From NCBI GenBank assembly GCA_038496675.1, contig CM076660.1, forward strand, positions 17,983,236 to 18,047,235: a stretch of 64,000 nt of DNA. Reading direction: 5' to 3'. This document shows, one piece after another, positions 26,675 to 39,600 of this stretch. A program made the position numbers and the translations under genes. The first letter of the stretch is position 1. Each line of letters begins with the position of its first letter. This DNA is from Rachycentron canadum (Eukaryota > Chordata > Actinopteri > Carangiformes > Rachycentridae). The notes beneath the pieces are model-generated. The model made no database searches, was not told the origin of the DNA, and was given only the letters and a program-made list of their open reading frames with translations.

Positions 26675-29600
26675 TACCCCATTTCAAAGGTTTTCCGGTA
26701 CAAGCTATTCCTCATTAACTGGAGCCTCATTGAGCTAACCCCATCAACACACACCAGAGCCTGTGAGTAACTGTGTGGAGTATGTATCTGTGGTGAGAGT
26801 GACACAGGGAAAGTGTCTGTGTTCCCTCATCAGCTGCACTAATTCCCCCAAGCACTGTGTGGAGCACACTGGAGGTCCAAAGAGAGAGAGAGAGAGACAG
26901 AGAGGGTGACATCCAACACAAGAAATACCGACTGGCATGTTTGATCAGAGTAGATGTAGGAAAATTCAACCTTCCTTAAACACATAATCTGAGTGATTCC
27001 AATTTTGTTGTTTGTTGGTGTATTATTTCTTTTATCGTGTAGTAACTGAAGTGGCCTTTTCTTGTTTGGTACGAGGCCCAATAAAAATTGCAACATAATC
27101 ATTTTAAAAAATGTTTTCACTGATAATGAAAAGCAAAAATGATCAATTCAACTGTTCAACAATCATATCGTATATCACAATATCTGCCAAAATGATGATG
27201 CAATTTATCATTCATCAGATTCTACAATGGCAAGAAAGGGTAAGTGAATTATCTGGAATCATCAGTGTCGGTCTATAAATTATTTTCAAATGAGATTGGA
27301 TCTTCATCTGAGTTACAGTGATGAACAAACAAAACTGTTTTTACTAATAGCACAAATCACTATATAATTATTGTCCATATTGAAAACATAATTCAAACAT
27401 TCAAAGTGTAGGCTAAGCATAGTGTAAGTTTGTGAATCCTTTGGCTAATGACATTAATAAAAGCTAACTGTCAGGAGTTATCAAACTTGGAGTCCAATCA
27501 GTGAAAGCTGATTGGAGGTGTTGGTTAGAGCGACTTTGAATCATAGAGAACATTTTGAGTTTGCTGTTCACAAGAAGCATCTACTGATGTGAACTATGCC
27601 TCACAAACAAAAAGAGAGACCAAAGAGTTACAGTCAGCTAAGTTGACTCCAAAGGTACAACTCAGACACTCAGTGGGGTCCAGGTTAAAAGTTAGAGGCT
27701 CAAAGGAATCATTAGAGCTGGTTCACATCTCATCATGTTCATGAATTTGCCTCATGCAAATAATCATGGGGCATGGCAGCACATCACGTACTGTACCTGC
27801 CGTTTGCCAGAAAGCACCATGCCACTCCACAGCTCTACTGAGGACGTGGTTTGTTGACTGATGCAACAGAGGTTGAATTGTTTAGGAAGAACATGAAGGA
27901 ACGAGACGGTGCAGGCCAACATGAGAACATCATCCCAACAGAGAAGCACACCTATAGGATGAACATGCTGAACATTGTGCTGGTCTTGAACTGATCAGTG
28001 GAGACTGGAGGAGCTAGTTTGAGTTTATTGCTGCCGAAGGAGGCTCGACCACTTATTAAATCCAAGGGCTTTCGCACTGAGCAGGTTTAATGGTTGTGTT
28101 TAATAAAGACAAAGAAATTATAATTCTTTTGTCTCAATTTATTCAGTGGAGGCAGTTGTTTATTTACTAATGGGACTTACATAGGAGCTGTTAGAGTAGA
28201 AGAAGTGGTTGGCTTTTATTAGGGAGCAGCAGCAGTTACACACTTGCAGTATCAACAATAACTACATCCTACCTCAACATTACATCTCCATTTTAATCAA
28301 AGCTTTTATTCCTTCAAAGCTCTATGCAACTCATTCCTGCCTCTGTCAGCACATGAAGGATATGAACAATGTAGCTGTGCTTTTTATCTTCCTCATAGTC
28401 TGGTGTCTCCACCGGTGGTGTGTTTATACACTCTCTCTGTTCAGCTAATGGGACACTAATGGCCATTGGCTCTTTTGAGTGGCCATGGAGGAATATGTTT
28501 TCATGGGTGGCTCTCAGTTATTTGTGAGTCCTACCAGTGACTTTCAGGCCAGACACTTTGGTACAAAAAAAGGTCAACTTTGTGTTCATTTGTCAGATGC
28601 TGAACCCTTGTATGCTCACTGAAGATGATCTATGAGGTGTCATTGGGATGCCAGCTGACTTTAATGATACATTCACATTTTTGCAATAGAGATCCAATCC
28701 AATAGAAACATTGATGTGAAGTTGGACATAAATTGATGGATTACTGTGTTAGTTCGCAACAACAACATGATTTGAATAATTTCCAAATATAAAGACTGCA
28801 CTGATCCACAGCTGGCATCACGGCAGCAGCTTGTGGGTTTCAACATTTGGTTTACTGAAACTCAGATATTTTGCCAAATAAATTTTCATATATGCAGGAG
28901 CAGTAAACACACACCCAGAGTGGTTGGAGTGGGGTGAGCTGGTAAACAGGCAACAGGCAATCTTTCAGGCCTAAGCAGCTCTAAACTCTAGGTCAAAGCT
29001 GTGCCAAAAGTGGGAGGAAGCTGTGGCTTGTTTTTCATTTAAAAATATACAACATGAAGGCATCCACATACATCCATACTGCTGACTTTAATGGCTGCGT
29101 TACCTATAAGCCATCACAGGCCAGTCTTCATTGGCTAGCTGGGAAATGACGATGTTCAGTGCCCAGAGAAACATATTGACGCCTTTTATAGCTTCCATAC
29201 AGTAACTGCTCTTCCTGTGTGCATTTATTTGTTGCTTCCTCCACAGTTTATCACTACAACATTGTTGCCTTCATTTGAATGAGTCCATTCTGAGAGATTT
29301 ATAACTGTGGAAGTATTCAACCGTGAGCAGCTCCAATCCTTATTTTCATATTGCCAGCTTCTCAGTTCGTGTTGTTCAGTCTAAGTCGAAAAAATGGGAC
29401 CAGTGGGACTTTAGTCGTATCATGATGTTTGTCCGTTGGCTTCAGCAACATGGGTGACTGCTGGTGAAGGTGTTTCAGTCACATACCACTCACTTACACC
29501 GACACACTCATGGCTTTTTTCTTTGAGGCAGCATGTGTCATCCGCTCTCTCCTCTCCAGTAATGGTAAGTCAGGCCACCCTGTATTTGACTGTGTAGTTT

Positions 29601-32600
29601 TTCTAGCGTGCGTGCGTGTGTGTGTGTGTGCGTGCGTGTTTGTGACAACCTTATATAGGTTCACACTGCAGTGCTGTGCCAGACCTAGACTGAGTGGTTG
29701 ATCAATAGGCTCTTCTTCCTCTGCACGTCAATCCTTCTACTCGACATTGTCTCTTGTTTAACCATCATGTCATGTTGAGCCTGTCTCCATTCTAACCCTG
29801 TAAAATATATGTGTGTGTGTGTGTGTGTGTGTATGTGTGCAGACTGCTCTATTGAGCAGTAATAACAGGTTAGGGCTAATGAATCCTCTCCACTAAAAAA
29901 CAAAACAGCCCCCCACTTGGTGGTCTGAAAGTGAATTGATTTTCCTGCTTGTCACGCATGGGGATTGTCAGGGCGCATTAGCTGACCGAGGCAGCCTACA
30001 TTTTAGGCTGTCAGTGTGCAGAGAAACATGCACGTGCGGACTGCTGTGGCATTGGCTCACGTACATGTGAGCATTGGGATTTACAGCAATACAGCAACAC
30101 AAATGAGTGATGTTTGATGTTTGTGATGCCAGAGTTTCTGCTTCGTAGTTTTAAATGTGCACTTGTCTGGTCTTACTGAGCCAATTTCACCAAGAAATCT
30201 GATAATATATTTATTCTTAGTGAGTTTCAATTATTCAATGTATCTCTTGATCATTGATTGCTGTCTTTAAATAGGACAGTAGAACATCAGTGCTGTGATA
30301 GACATCACAGCGATCAGGTTTTCTCTACACCAGTGACTTCACTTATGGGCCATTTTACCTTTTCAGGTCTCTAAAGAATATTCAAACAAACCTGTCTTTT
30401 CACTTAAACTGGTCACAAGCCCCAAGACATACACAGTATGTGAGGAGGGGTCTCGTTAAAAATACCTTTGTTTTAAGGGGGCACAAGCTCAGAAACCTGG
30501 GACCTGCTGCTCCAGTGCAACTGAATAAAACATTCAAAACATGCACTCAGCCACACTGCTGTCAGCTTCAACAGCTGGTTTGATTTCTTTTGCACTTTGG
30601 CTGCAGGTGAGGAAACACATTCACAGTTTTGCCACACTTTGTCTCAGCTGCTCGTGACAAGGTGGGGTGTTTCTATGTGTAGAATTAAAATCTCCTTTGA
30701 ACTCAAGAAAGGTCTGTGATCATGATAGTGAATTCAGTGAAGGGGTCACTGAAGGTGTAAGGTAAAGCTGGAGCCACCTCTGTCGACTCTGTGGACCTGC
30801 AGTGTCAGAAATAATGGCACAATGGAGTCAAGTTAATCATTGTGTAGTAATAAGGTGCCATTATAAGACATAATATTAATTCATATTTGCAGTTCATATC
30901 TGACTATTAAATGTACTTGCCGCTAACTTTGATGGCACCTTAGCATCTCATCTATCATAGCATGCTAACACACTACACCAAGCTCATACACATGGTTAGC
31001 TTTGTACTGTAAGGTCAACATCCTAGTATCAACACTGAGCATGTTAGGATGATGTGCGCTTTTAGTTTGAAGCATCTCTGTGGCTGCAGACTCATAGTGT
31101 TGTTGTGTGAGCAACAATTATCATGTCGCATTTGTTCCGTTATAAAATGATCATGTTCTTGTTAAATCCTTTGTCATTAAATTTGATACAGGTCATTTTG
31201 TCTCTTGCTTTGTATTAAAAAACTGAATTCTCACAGTCATCCTCTTTTAGCTTCACAGCCTTAATTTTTGATATCTGCCTTTTTGATTTCACACTGTGGG
31301 TCCCCTCTTCTCTCTCTGCTACATAAACAATAAGCTAGTTGACATGTATTGTTTTATTTCTTCCTTTTTATTACACCCTCATCCTCTTTTTTATAAAATG
31401 GTTTCTACAGTACAGCTGGTTCATTTCTACAGAAGTGCGCTGCTTGTATGCCTCTATACTGTAAACACACTCAAGTTCCCTATGCAGAGGACATATTGTA
31501 AAATTACACACCAGCAAACAAATCAATGAATACGCTGAGTCTGGTTATTGTTAATGCACTTAGCAAAATGGAAGCTGCCGTGCGTGATTGTTCATGACTG
31601 TGAACTCCATCCTTTACAGCTCAGGGGCAGAAAATTGAGAAAAGTGACACAATTGGAATTTCATTGTAGCTCAAGGTGGATGAAAGCTATACTGTGGTTC
31701 AAACCTCAGACATTTAACCTTGGAGTGAGTCATTTACTTTGAAACTGAAGTGTTTGAGGGTACATTAGAATAAATGTTTTATTTTGTAAAAAGTCACAAT
31801 AATAGTGCAGATGCTTGTGCAATGCTAATTTTGATTGAGCGGAATATTGAAGCATAGTATAGAAGCACCATAATAAGCATGTGCTTCAGGGAATAAACAG
31901 GTTTTGTTGTGTGTTTGAGGGCCTGACAAACCGGACCTTAAACAGCTTAAGCACATGGTTGTGTGTCCAGATAATGTGCAGTGATGGTAGCTGATAGGTC
32001 CTGAGACTCAACTGTGGAATGATGAAGGTACCCAGCTTCAACACAGGAGCAGTTTGTGCATTTAGTATCTCATCTAGTGTATGAGGCATTTTCTGCTAAC
32101 TGAATAAACATTCACAGTATGTCCCTGATTTCCTCTGTTCTGTGGCTGTGTTAGGTCTGGGTCTGGTCTTGTCACTGAGTGGCTACGCAGCAGCAGCCAA
32201 CCAGGCAAAAGAGACATTTCCCATCAGCCTCTATTTTGTATCCACCTCTTTCCCTGTATCTCTGTCTTGCATTAATGTGGCTAATCACACGCAATGAGGA
32301 TAAATGATGCCCACTCACACACTAACAACAAATGCAGGAGAGCTCATGCAACTATAAGTAGCAAAGACACACATAGAGCCAAAGAGCTGAGTTAAGATTC
32401 AGCTTGTTTGCTCTGCTTAGGCTTTGCTGCTCTGACTCCGTCCTCCATGATGGACTTGCTCTCTGCTCAGCACAGTGGAGACTGTATTTCTGAAAGGTTT
32501 CTGCTGCCTATTGATGTTTCTGCAAATAGAAATTAATCATCTTTGGGGTAACGGACCTTGCTGCTTGTCTAGACATGAGCCTTTTATTGAGTGTGCCTTG

Positions 32601-35600
32601 TGTTGTGTTTTCTGTGCCATCCATCTGTTTGGTTTTTCTATTATACCTATTTATCCCGTTCATGGTCATGGAGGGCTGGCACCTCTCCCAGCATGCATTG
32701 GGCGAGAACAAGTCTATCACAGGACTAACACACTAAAGAAACACAAAGACATTCAAAATAAAGCTTACTCCTCCAGGCAATTCAGAGTTTCCAGTTCACC
32801 CATGCAGAAACCTGGTATGAAGCCCTCAGCGTGCGATCATCAGTGGGAACATTGAGCCGCACTTTCAGATGTCCTCCCTGCTCTCAAAACATCAACTGTG
32901 AATGTGAGGAAATGTGAGGATTTGGGAGATTTTTTTCTCTTTATCACAGAGAGCTGCAACATCAGCTAAACATCTGAGACAACAAGAACACTTTCCTCTC
33001 CCTCATGCTTACACATGCAATCTGACGCACACTCATGTGTAACTTGAGCAGATTGTGGCAGACCAGCCTGTCAGGAGGCCAGAAGGTGTATGGAAGAGTC
33101 AGCCTGGAAACAGAGGGGACAGAGAGAGAGATGGAGGAAAAGAGAACAAATAAATGCGCTCACACACGCACACAAACACACACATCACAGCACAGTTGGA
33201 GTTGGACAAATGGCCGTACCTCACCTCTCCCCCTCTTCACTGTAATTTCTCTACACATGTCATCTTGAAGCGCTCTGGCGCACACTCAGTGTTTTTGTTC
33301 ATGCTTCACTAAGTCAGCTGAGGCCCAAATGCACCATTTGTCAGCTATTTGCCCATCAGCTACTTATAAACCATATGTTAGCTTTGACTCTGCATGGTCC
33401 ACATACTCACATGCAACTAACAGATGGAGGGATTTTATTTACTAATTTCTTTTCTTGATTGACAGGTGGGTGGTGCAGTGGCTGTGGGTTATGGTGCGTG
33501 TCAGTAGGTGACAGACGGTGTTGTGCGAGCTACTCTAGGCACCCATCAACATTAGCTTGATCGTGTGTGTCATCCCAGTGGGGACTGACCCCTGCTTTCA
33601 TTTTCCAATTAGTTCTGTCAGATTTGTCCAGTGTTTTGGCACATGTGCATGCTCTTGAGCCCATGGTTTTACACAGTTGTTGTTTAAAGTGGACTTTTGA
33701 GCTCAGATCCAGCTGATAGCCTGATAACCCTAACCTCCCACATGATTCTCTTGTCATTGAAGCATTTGGTTCTGCTTTTAGACCAGCCCTCTGCTTTTTT
33801 GGCTTTTTGTAATAGTTGCAGATAGTTGCACAAGCTTTGTGTTTATGCACTTCTCCTGTTCCATAACAGGAATGTAGTTAGTGTATCAGGTAGATAAACA
33901 GGATTTGTTTCCCATCAGGGTTTAAAAAGTAACCTAGAAATTCAGTTTCCTTTGTTTAACCAACCAACCCCACTGAGATTACATATCTCATTTTCAAGAA
34001 AGACCTGCCCTAGTGTAAGCAGACATCTTTATTTTCTGTGTATGCACTTTTTACTTATAATAAATCCCCCCTTTTCGTTATAGCCTGTGTGATCACCAGC
34101 CCTGACTGTCCATCATATTTACGCTTCTCTAAAAAGACTACAGATTTCCTACACAGGCTTTTTATATCTCTCCATGCATTTGTGTTGTTCTACTGATTTC
34201 TTCACCAGTGTCCTTTTGAAGTTAGTGCAATAGTTGTTTCAGAGTCAACGTTGTTCCCTTCCAGTGTAGCTGTCAATGCTGCTCAGAGCCAAACACCTTC
34301 ATTGCCACAGGACATGCATTTCAACCTCAGTACAGACACTAAGCCTGATATGTAAAGGTTCAAGACTGATAACACAGAAACAAAATTATACTGCTGCTTT
34401 GTAGCATCCTCGTCACACATGGTGACTGGGTGTCAGGTCAGACTCCTTCATGCTGTTGGTTTGTTAATGCCCTCAAGCTCTATGTCTACAGCCCACAGTT
34501 ATGGGTTAGTCTGGTTTTTACTATGAAACTTCTACTTTACCTCTGCCTGTATTTTGTTTTGCTTCCTCTTTGTGTTGTCACAGTTGTAGCACTGTAAATT
34601 ACCACAAAGTTTGAAATGAAGCCATACAATATGCCCCTTCCCCTGTGGGTTAAATTTATTCCACACTTGGTTTCTCCACAGCCAACAGAGTAACAGGAGA
34701 AGTCAATTTTACTTCATACTTAAACTATAAAGAGTTTGATCTATACCTGCTCTCTACGTAAAGTGCCTTGAGGTAACTTTGTTATGATTTGTCACTATAT
34801 CAATACAATGAATTTAAATTTGAAATGCTTGGGAATGACATTGAGGAAATGGTGCTTTGCTCTCACTGAGTGGTGGTTGTGAGTCATTGGAGCTTAGCAA
34901 TGGCCTTGGTCTGTGGTGAAATGCTAACTGGCACTTTCTTTTTGTCTCCATCTCTCTTTCTTCCTCTATCACGTCTCTCTCTCTATCTGTCCTCCAGATT
35001 TCAACTACAACACAGATGGCTATGAGGGGGACGGGGCCGAGGACGGTAAGTCTCAGGATGGCTCGGAGACGCTGCCCTATATTGATGAATCGCCCACCAT
35101 GTCGCCCCAGCTGTGCGCACCCCAAGGGCCTGACGGAGAAACGGTCTCCCCCACGCCACCAGAGGGCCTGTTGGCTGGGGTAAGAACACACACACTCACA
35201 TTTATGCACATTTAGGTAAAAATCAGTGACAGTCCTCCATGTATCAACTTCTACAGCCGACTTCATATTATTAGACAGTGGAATAATGTGACAGATGGGA
35301 GAGAGAGGGGACGTGAGACATAAATCACAGGCTGGATGTTCCAGTTTGTGCTTACACGCTAGATGACTGAGCAGCACGCCTCCAGTCTTGTTTCCTCAGC
35401 ACAGTATGTAAAGATCCGGAAAGGTCTGGTGCTTTTGTAGATCAGCTCATCAACCATGAGCTTGTCTCACAGCATTCATTGAGTTGTTAGATGGATTCCC
35501 CACATCACAGGGAACTATTGATTTAAGTGTATCTTATTACAGCATTAAAGTCAGCACACCCACCTCTGTGACCTGTCACCTAATTCATTTATTTATGTTG

Positions 35601-36577
35601 ACCATGAAACATCATCTTTGCAACAACTATTTGGAAGACTACCTGAAGATGCTTTTAAGTGCAACTGGAAAGTCAAGCGTTAGCCCCATGGTAGACTTGT
35701 GTGACACCCTGACTTCCTGTTTATGTATAGAACAGTTTAAGTCTAATCTATCATTAGTTAGTGTTTCTCCTTTTTAATAGCAGTGGGAGTGCCACTGTCT
35801 TCCTGTTGGCTCTTATGACTCTGTGATGACGGTCTCATAGTCTTTCTGGGCTGCTGCTTGTTTCTTCCTGAATTAGCCTCCGGATCTTGACCCGGTGTAA
35901 TTGTTAACGATTAGCCACAACAGCTGGACTGCCAGCAGTGCACTGCAGGTGTCTTATTCACTGTAGACGGAAGTGACCACTGACCCAGATGGGGTTTGAC
36001 GCCACCAGCGTCAATCTGCCAGTCTGTGTGTGAATAGAGATTATGTCTGAGTCTTTACGCACAAGGTTGTAATTTATTTTTATTTTTTAAATTTGCCTCA
36101 GTCTTTGGCACTAAGTGGTCAGTGCTGGTAATATTTCTGTAGAACTGAAATACTGTGGAGGAGGAAGTGCGCTGCAATTTTCTAGTGTATCCATTTTCTG
36201 TGGCATTTACAAGAGCTAATGTAAAGGTTGTGATAAAATGGGTTTATGTCATTGTCATTCTAGTTCAGATGTGTACTACTGTCTTCGAAGTGGTGAATGT
36301 TTTTATCTGTATGTCTCAGTGTCTGTGGTGCTGTCATATCCGTAGGTCAGAGGTCAGCAGTGCTCTGTTCATGACTCACAGCCTTGTGTGTATGTGCTTG
36401 TGTGACTGGGATTGTGCATCCTGTGTGACCACTTGTGTGTCTGACACTGTGAGTGGGTGCTTCAGCTATTTGGGGACACTCAGCGGGAGTCATGTTGACC
36501 TGAACTGAACCGACCCTCCCACACACACATGCCCACACATGCGCACGCACCCACACACACACACACACACACACACG

Positions 36578-36647
<70 letters not shown>

Positions 36648-39600
36648 GACACCACTACTGCAGCATAAAAATCTGAGGAAAACGGCAGCAGTCATCAGTT
36701 GATGGCTTCAACTTTTGTTATGTGGTTTACGTCCCCACACTGTGTCCCCACACAGTCAAATCTGCCTGCTCTCTTTTCAAGGCAGCCTTATTATCACTGT
36801 ATGATCACACTATTATATATATAGTATGACCCTGGTCATTGATCTTACTGTAATAGTGGTAATTAATGAATTATTAAGCTTAATGTTCTGCTACATTCAT
36901 TGCTAGTCTGCAGGGTCAGCTCATGTAGATGACAATGTGTCTCCATCTAGTGGCATGTTTAGGTAAGAAGAGAACATTTTCACATGTTAAACTATTTGAA
37001 AGAATAATGTAAGACCTGTTACTTGACAGTCAATGCAGCGCAAGCACTCACTCGGTTTCATGAACCTTAGGTTGATCTTAAAGATGAATTGAGTTGGTCA
37101 TAAAAGGAGAGATTCCTCATGCACTTTTAGGCAGAGAAAACACTCAACTTTAACTGTATGTTGACGATGTTTAGTTAGCGTAGTATATTATTAGTTTACA
37201 TTGTTACAAATGCCAACTTGTTTTGACCTCACAGGCTTTTCATCAAGGTCCTGAACAACACAAAGTAGATCTTTAATTCTGGTGTATTGGAGTGTATTCT
37301 GGTGTAATCCACTCACTCTGTCCCTTATATGTCTCTTGACCTTGAAAGCTTAAAATAAAAGTCGTAAAATGAGTCAGATGGTTTTCCCCATTGTTTGATG
37401 CTTCAAGAGATTGTTTCTGGAGAATTGATGTCAAATGCTGCAGCCTCATGGACTCCTAAGGTCTTTCCACTGAAGGTGCCTTCTCCTCACCGCTTTGTTA
37501 AGTCACCCTTTCTTTCTGCTGAGTTTGCACAGGCCCATTCATCTACTGACAACATGAGAGCGCCAATGCTGACACCTCCACGTAAAGATACATACATTCA
37601 GCATGAGGAGCATGCATGTAAAAGTCCCCTACACTTCATCCACTCCATCAAGTTTTTCCTTATTTAAGGGGAGGGTGTGGTTTTGAGGTATACAAATAAA
37701 AGTGGGTTGACTCGTTTTATGCTTTTTCTTTTCTTCTTCCTCTTTATTGTCATTTTCTTTTTCCATTCTGTCTTTCTTTAGGTCTGACTATTGTCTTTTT
37801 GCTTGTTCACTACATCTTTGATCTTTTCTTTGCCCATATTAATTACTAATCCTCGTGGTGACCCAGAATTACAAGCCACAAGCAAAATTTACTTTCCGCA
37901 ACACTCTTCCAAGTCTGTGGCCTGTAAAATAAGTTTGACCTACATAATGTAGCCTAAATGGTGAGCAACCTGAAGGACTAGCCTTGAGTTAGCAAGATTA
38001 GTCGGCATTAAGTACAGAGGAATCAAAGTGTCAAAGAAATAAATCATCTTATTAATAATAATATTAATAATATTAATTTTATTTCAAGCATTCAGAGTTA
38101 ATGACTTTCCTAACAGCTGGACTTGGTGCACATGAATGCTAGTTTATGTTTTAACCATGTGTTCTGCCTGTGTGAACCTGCTGTACTCCAGTGAACTATG
38201 TGACCTGTAATCAGAATCAGCAGCAGCAGCAGCACATTAGCTGGTCTCAGCTCAACATCCAAGGCTCTCAGCAGATCAATAAAGAGACAATGGCCAGAGA
38301 GGAGGAGACAGACATGAACTATGTAACAGTCAGTGATGTGAGAAAGAGAGGAAGTGGCTTTTGCTTCAAGTAAACGGAAGAAAGAAATGAAGAGAATATA
38401 GCAGACCCACTCTTCCAGTGAAGCATGGAAAGAAACAACCAATGTAGCCATCAAGGAAATGGCTGGATAGCATTTGTTGTGAGGGGAGGGGCAGCTCTAG
38501 AGGGAGGGCAGACCTCATCGACCGAGGTGGAACAGTGGCACACACACGCACATACACACATATACAGACACACACAGACACACACCAGGAAGCCCAGCAG
38601 AGGAAGGGGGTGGGGTTGTGTAGGCGGGGTCCTCTCTCTTTCTCTCTCGGTGTCCAGACGACTTGCTCTGAAGGGAAAACACTGATGTGTCCAGTCAGAC
38701 CCTGAAGAGGGGAATTACAGGCAGAAAGAGGAGAGGAGGAGGCAAAAGGAAGGAAGAAAGAGGAAGAAAGGAATAATCATGGAGGAGGAAGAGGAGGAGG
38801 TACTGTGCTACTTGGACAGGGTGCTGGAGGAGGAGGAAGAGATGTTTGATTATGGAGATGGGGAGCTGGATCCCATCACTCCGATTCATAGACAGTTCAA
38901 GGTGAGACAGCGGCTGCACAGCTGGATGCAGGGACACACACTCATACACATGTAGTACTTCAAACAAAGTGACTGGACTTGAAAGCTTGATCAAATATAG
39001 CAAAGTGGAAAGTGTTACTGGTGTGTTGGCATGATGTGGCGTCATGTGCTGCTACGTGTGCCTCAGAGCCATCTGTGCTTCAAGCATGTGTGTACAAGTG
39101 TGTGTGACAGCCATTGGGTGTCTGAGCGTGGCCTGATGAGGCGGCTACTTTGAAGCACGTCTCCTCACTCTGCTGCTTTTTAATGACCTCTGCTTTCTGT
39201 TTCTCATGGTAACTTCTGCATATAAAGGAGCCTCTGTGTGTGTTTTTGTGTGCATTCCTCGCAGTAGATGATTTCTCAGAAAGCAGGACTGTGTGCACCA
39301 TTCACCATCACTCAGCTTAGTACATGTAATAAGAGCAGAGGGCACGGTAGAAGGGAATGTATGAAAAGTGTAACTTACGGGTGAACACTCAGGAGCAGGT
39401 TGGAAAAATCATCCTGTCCTCTCATCACACAGTAGCTCTTTGTACAGCAGAAGGAAAATACTCCCGCTGCTGGAGAAAATAGTTTTTCCCTTCCTGTCCT
39501 GTCTTTTCTTTTTTTTTTTTTTTTTCATCCTGCTGTTACATATTTGTCACTGAAGGAGCAAGCTTAACACGTCACCAACAAACACACAGAGCCTTTGAGT

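Larger units (their letters stand above)
9143..34997 (+). other. ABR intron 1 (about 25.9 kb)
   Basis: Donor gtatgt, acceptor cctccag. Contents: dispersed repeats at 10440-11665, 25991-26252, 30930-31090, 32640-32860 and 34715-34825; a Tc1 relic at 27225-28190; simple repeats at 20165, 20739 and 26617; motif clusters at 20338 and 24089; two speculative start exons at 17338 and 29510. The stretches 11700-17300, 17550-20300, 21000-24000, 28200-29500 and 33000-34700 show nothing I can name. A very long first intron is usual for this gene. Confidence 0.85.

Noticed and set aside
32475..32855. 126-codon open frame on the + strand
   Set aside because: It overlaps a recognisable dispersed repeat and has no family resemblance.
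34814..35377. 187-codon open frame on the minus strand across exon 2
   Set aside because: It is antisense to a well-supported ABR exon and has no recognisable domain; the length reflects the codon composition of the exon and GC-rich flank.
36347..36695. Cys-Val repeat proteins on the minus strand
   Set aside because: They are translations of the CA microsatellite.
38191..38373. 60-codon frame with a Gln run and two MNYVT segments
   Set aside because: The Gln run comes from a short CAG repeat; there is no donor in a compatible phase and the start is not in frame with exon 1b.
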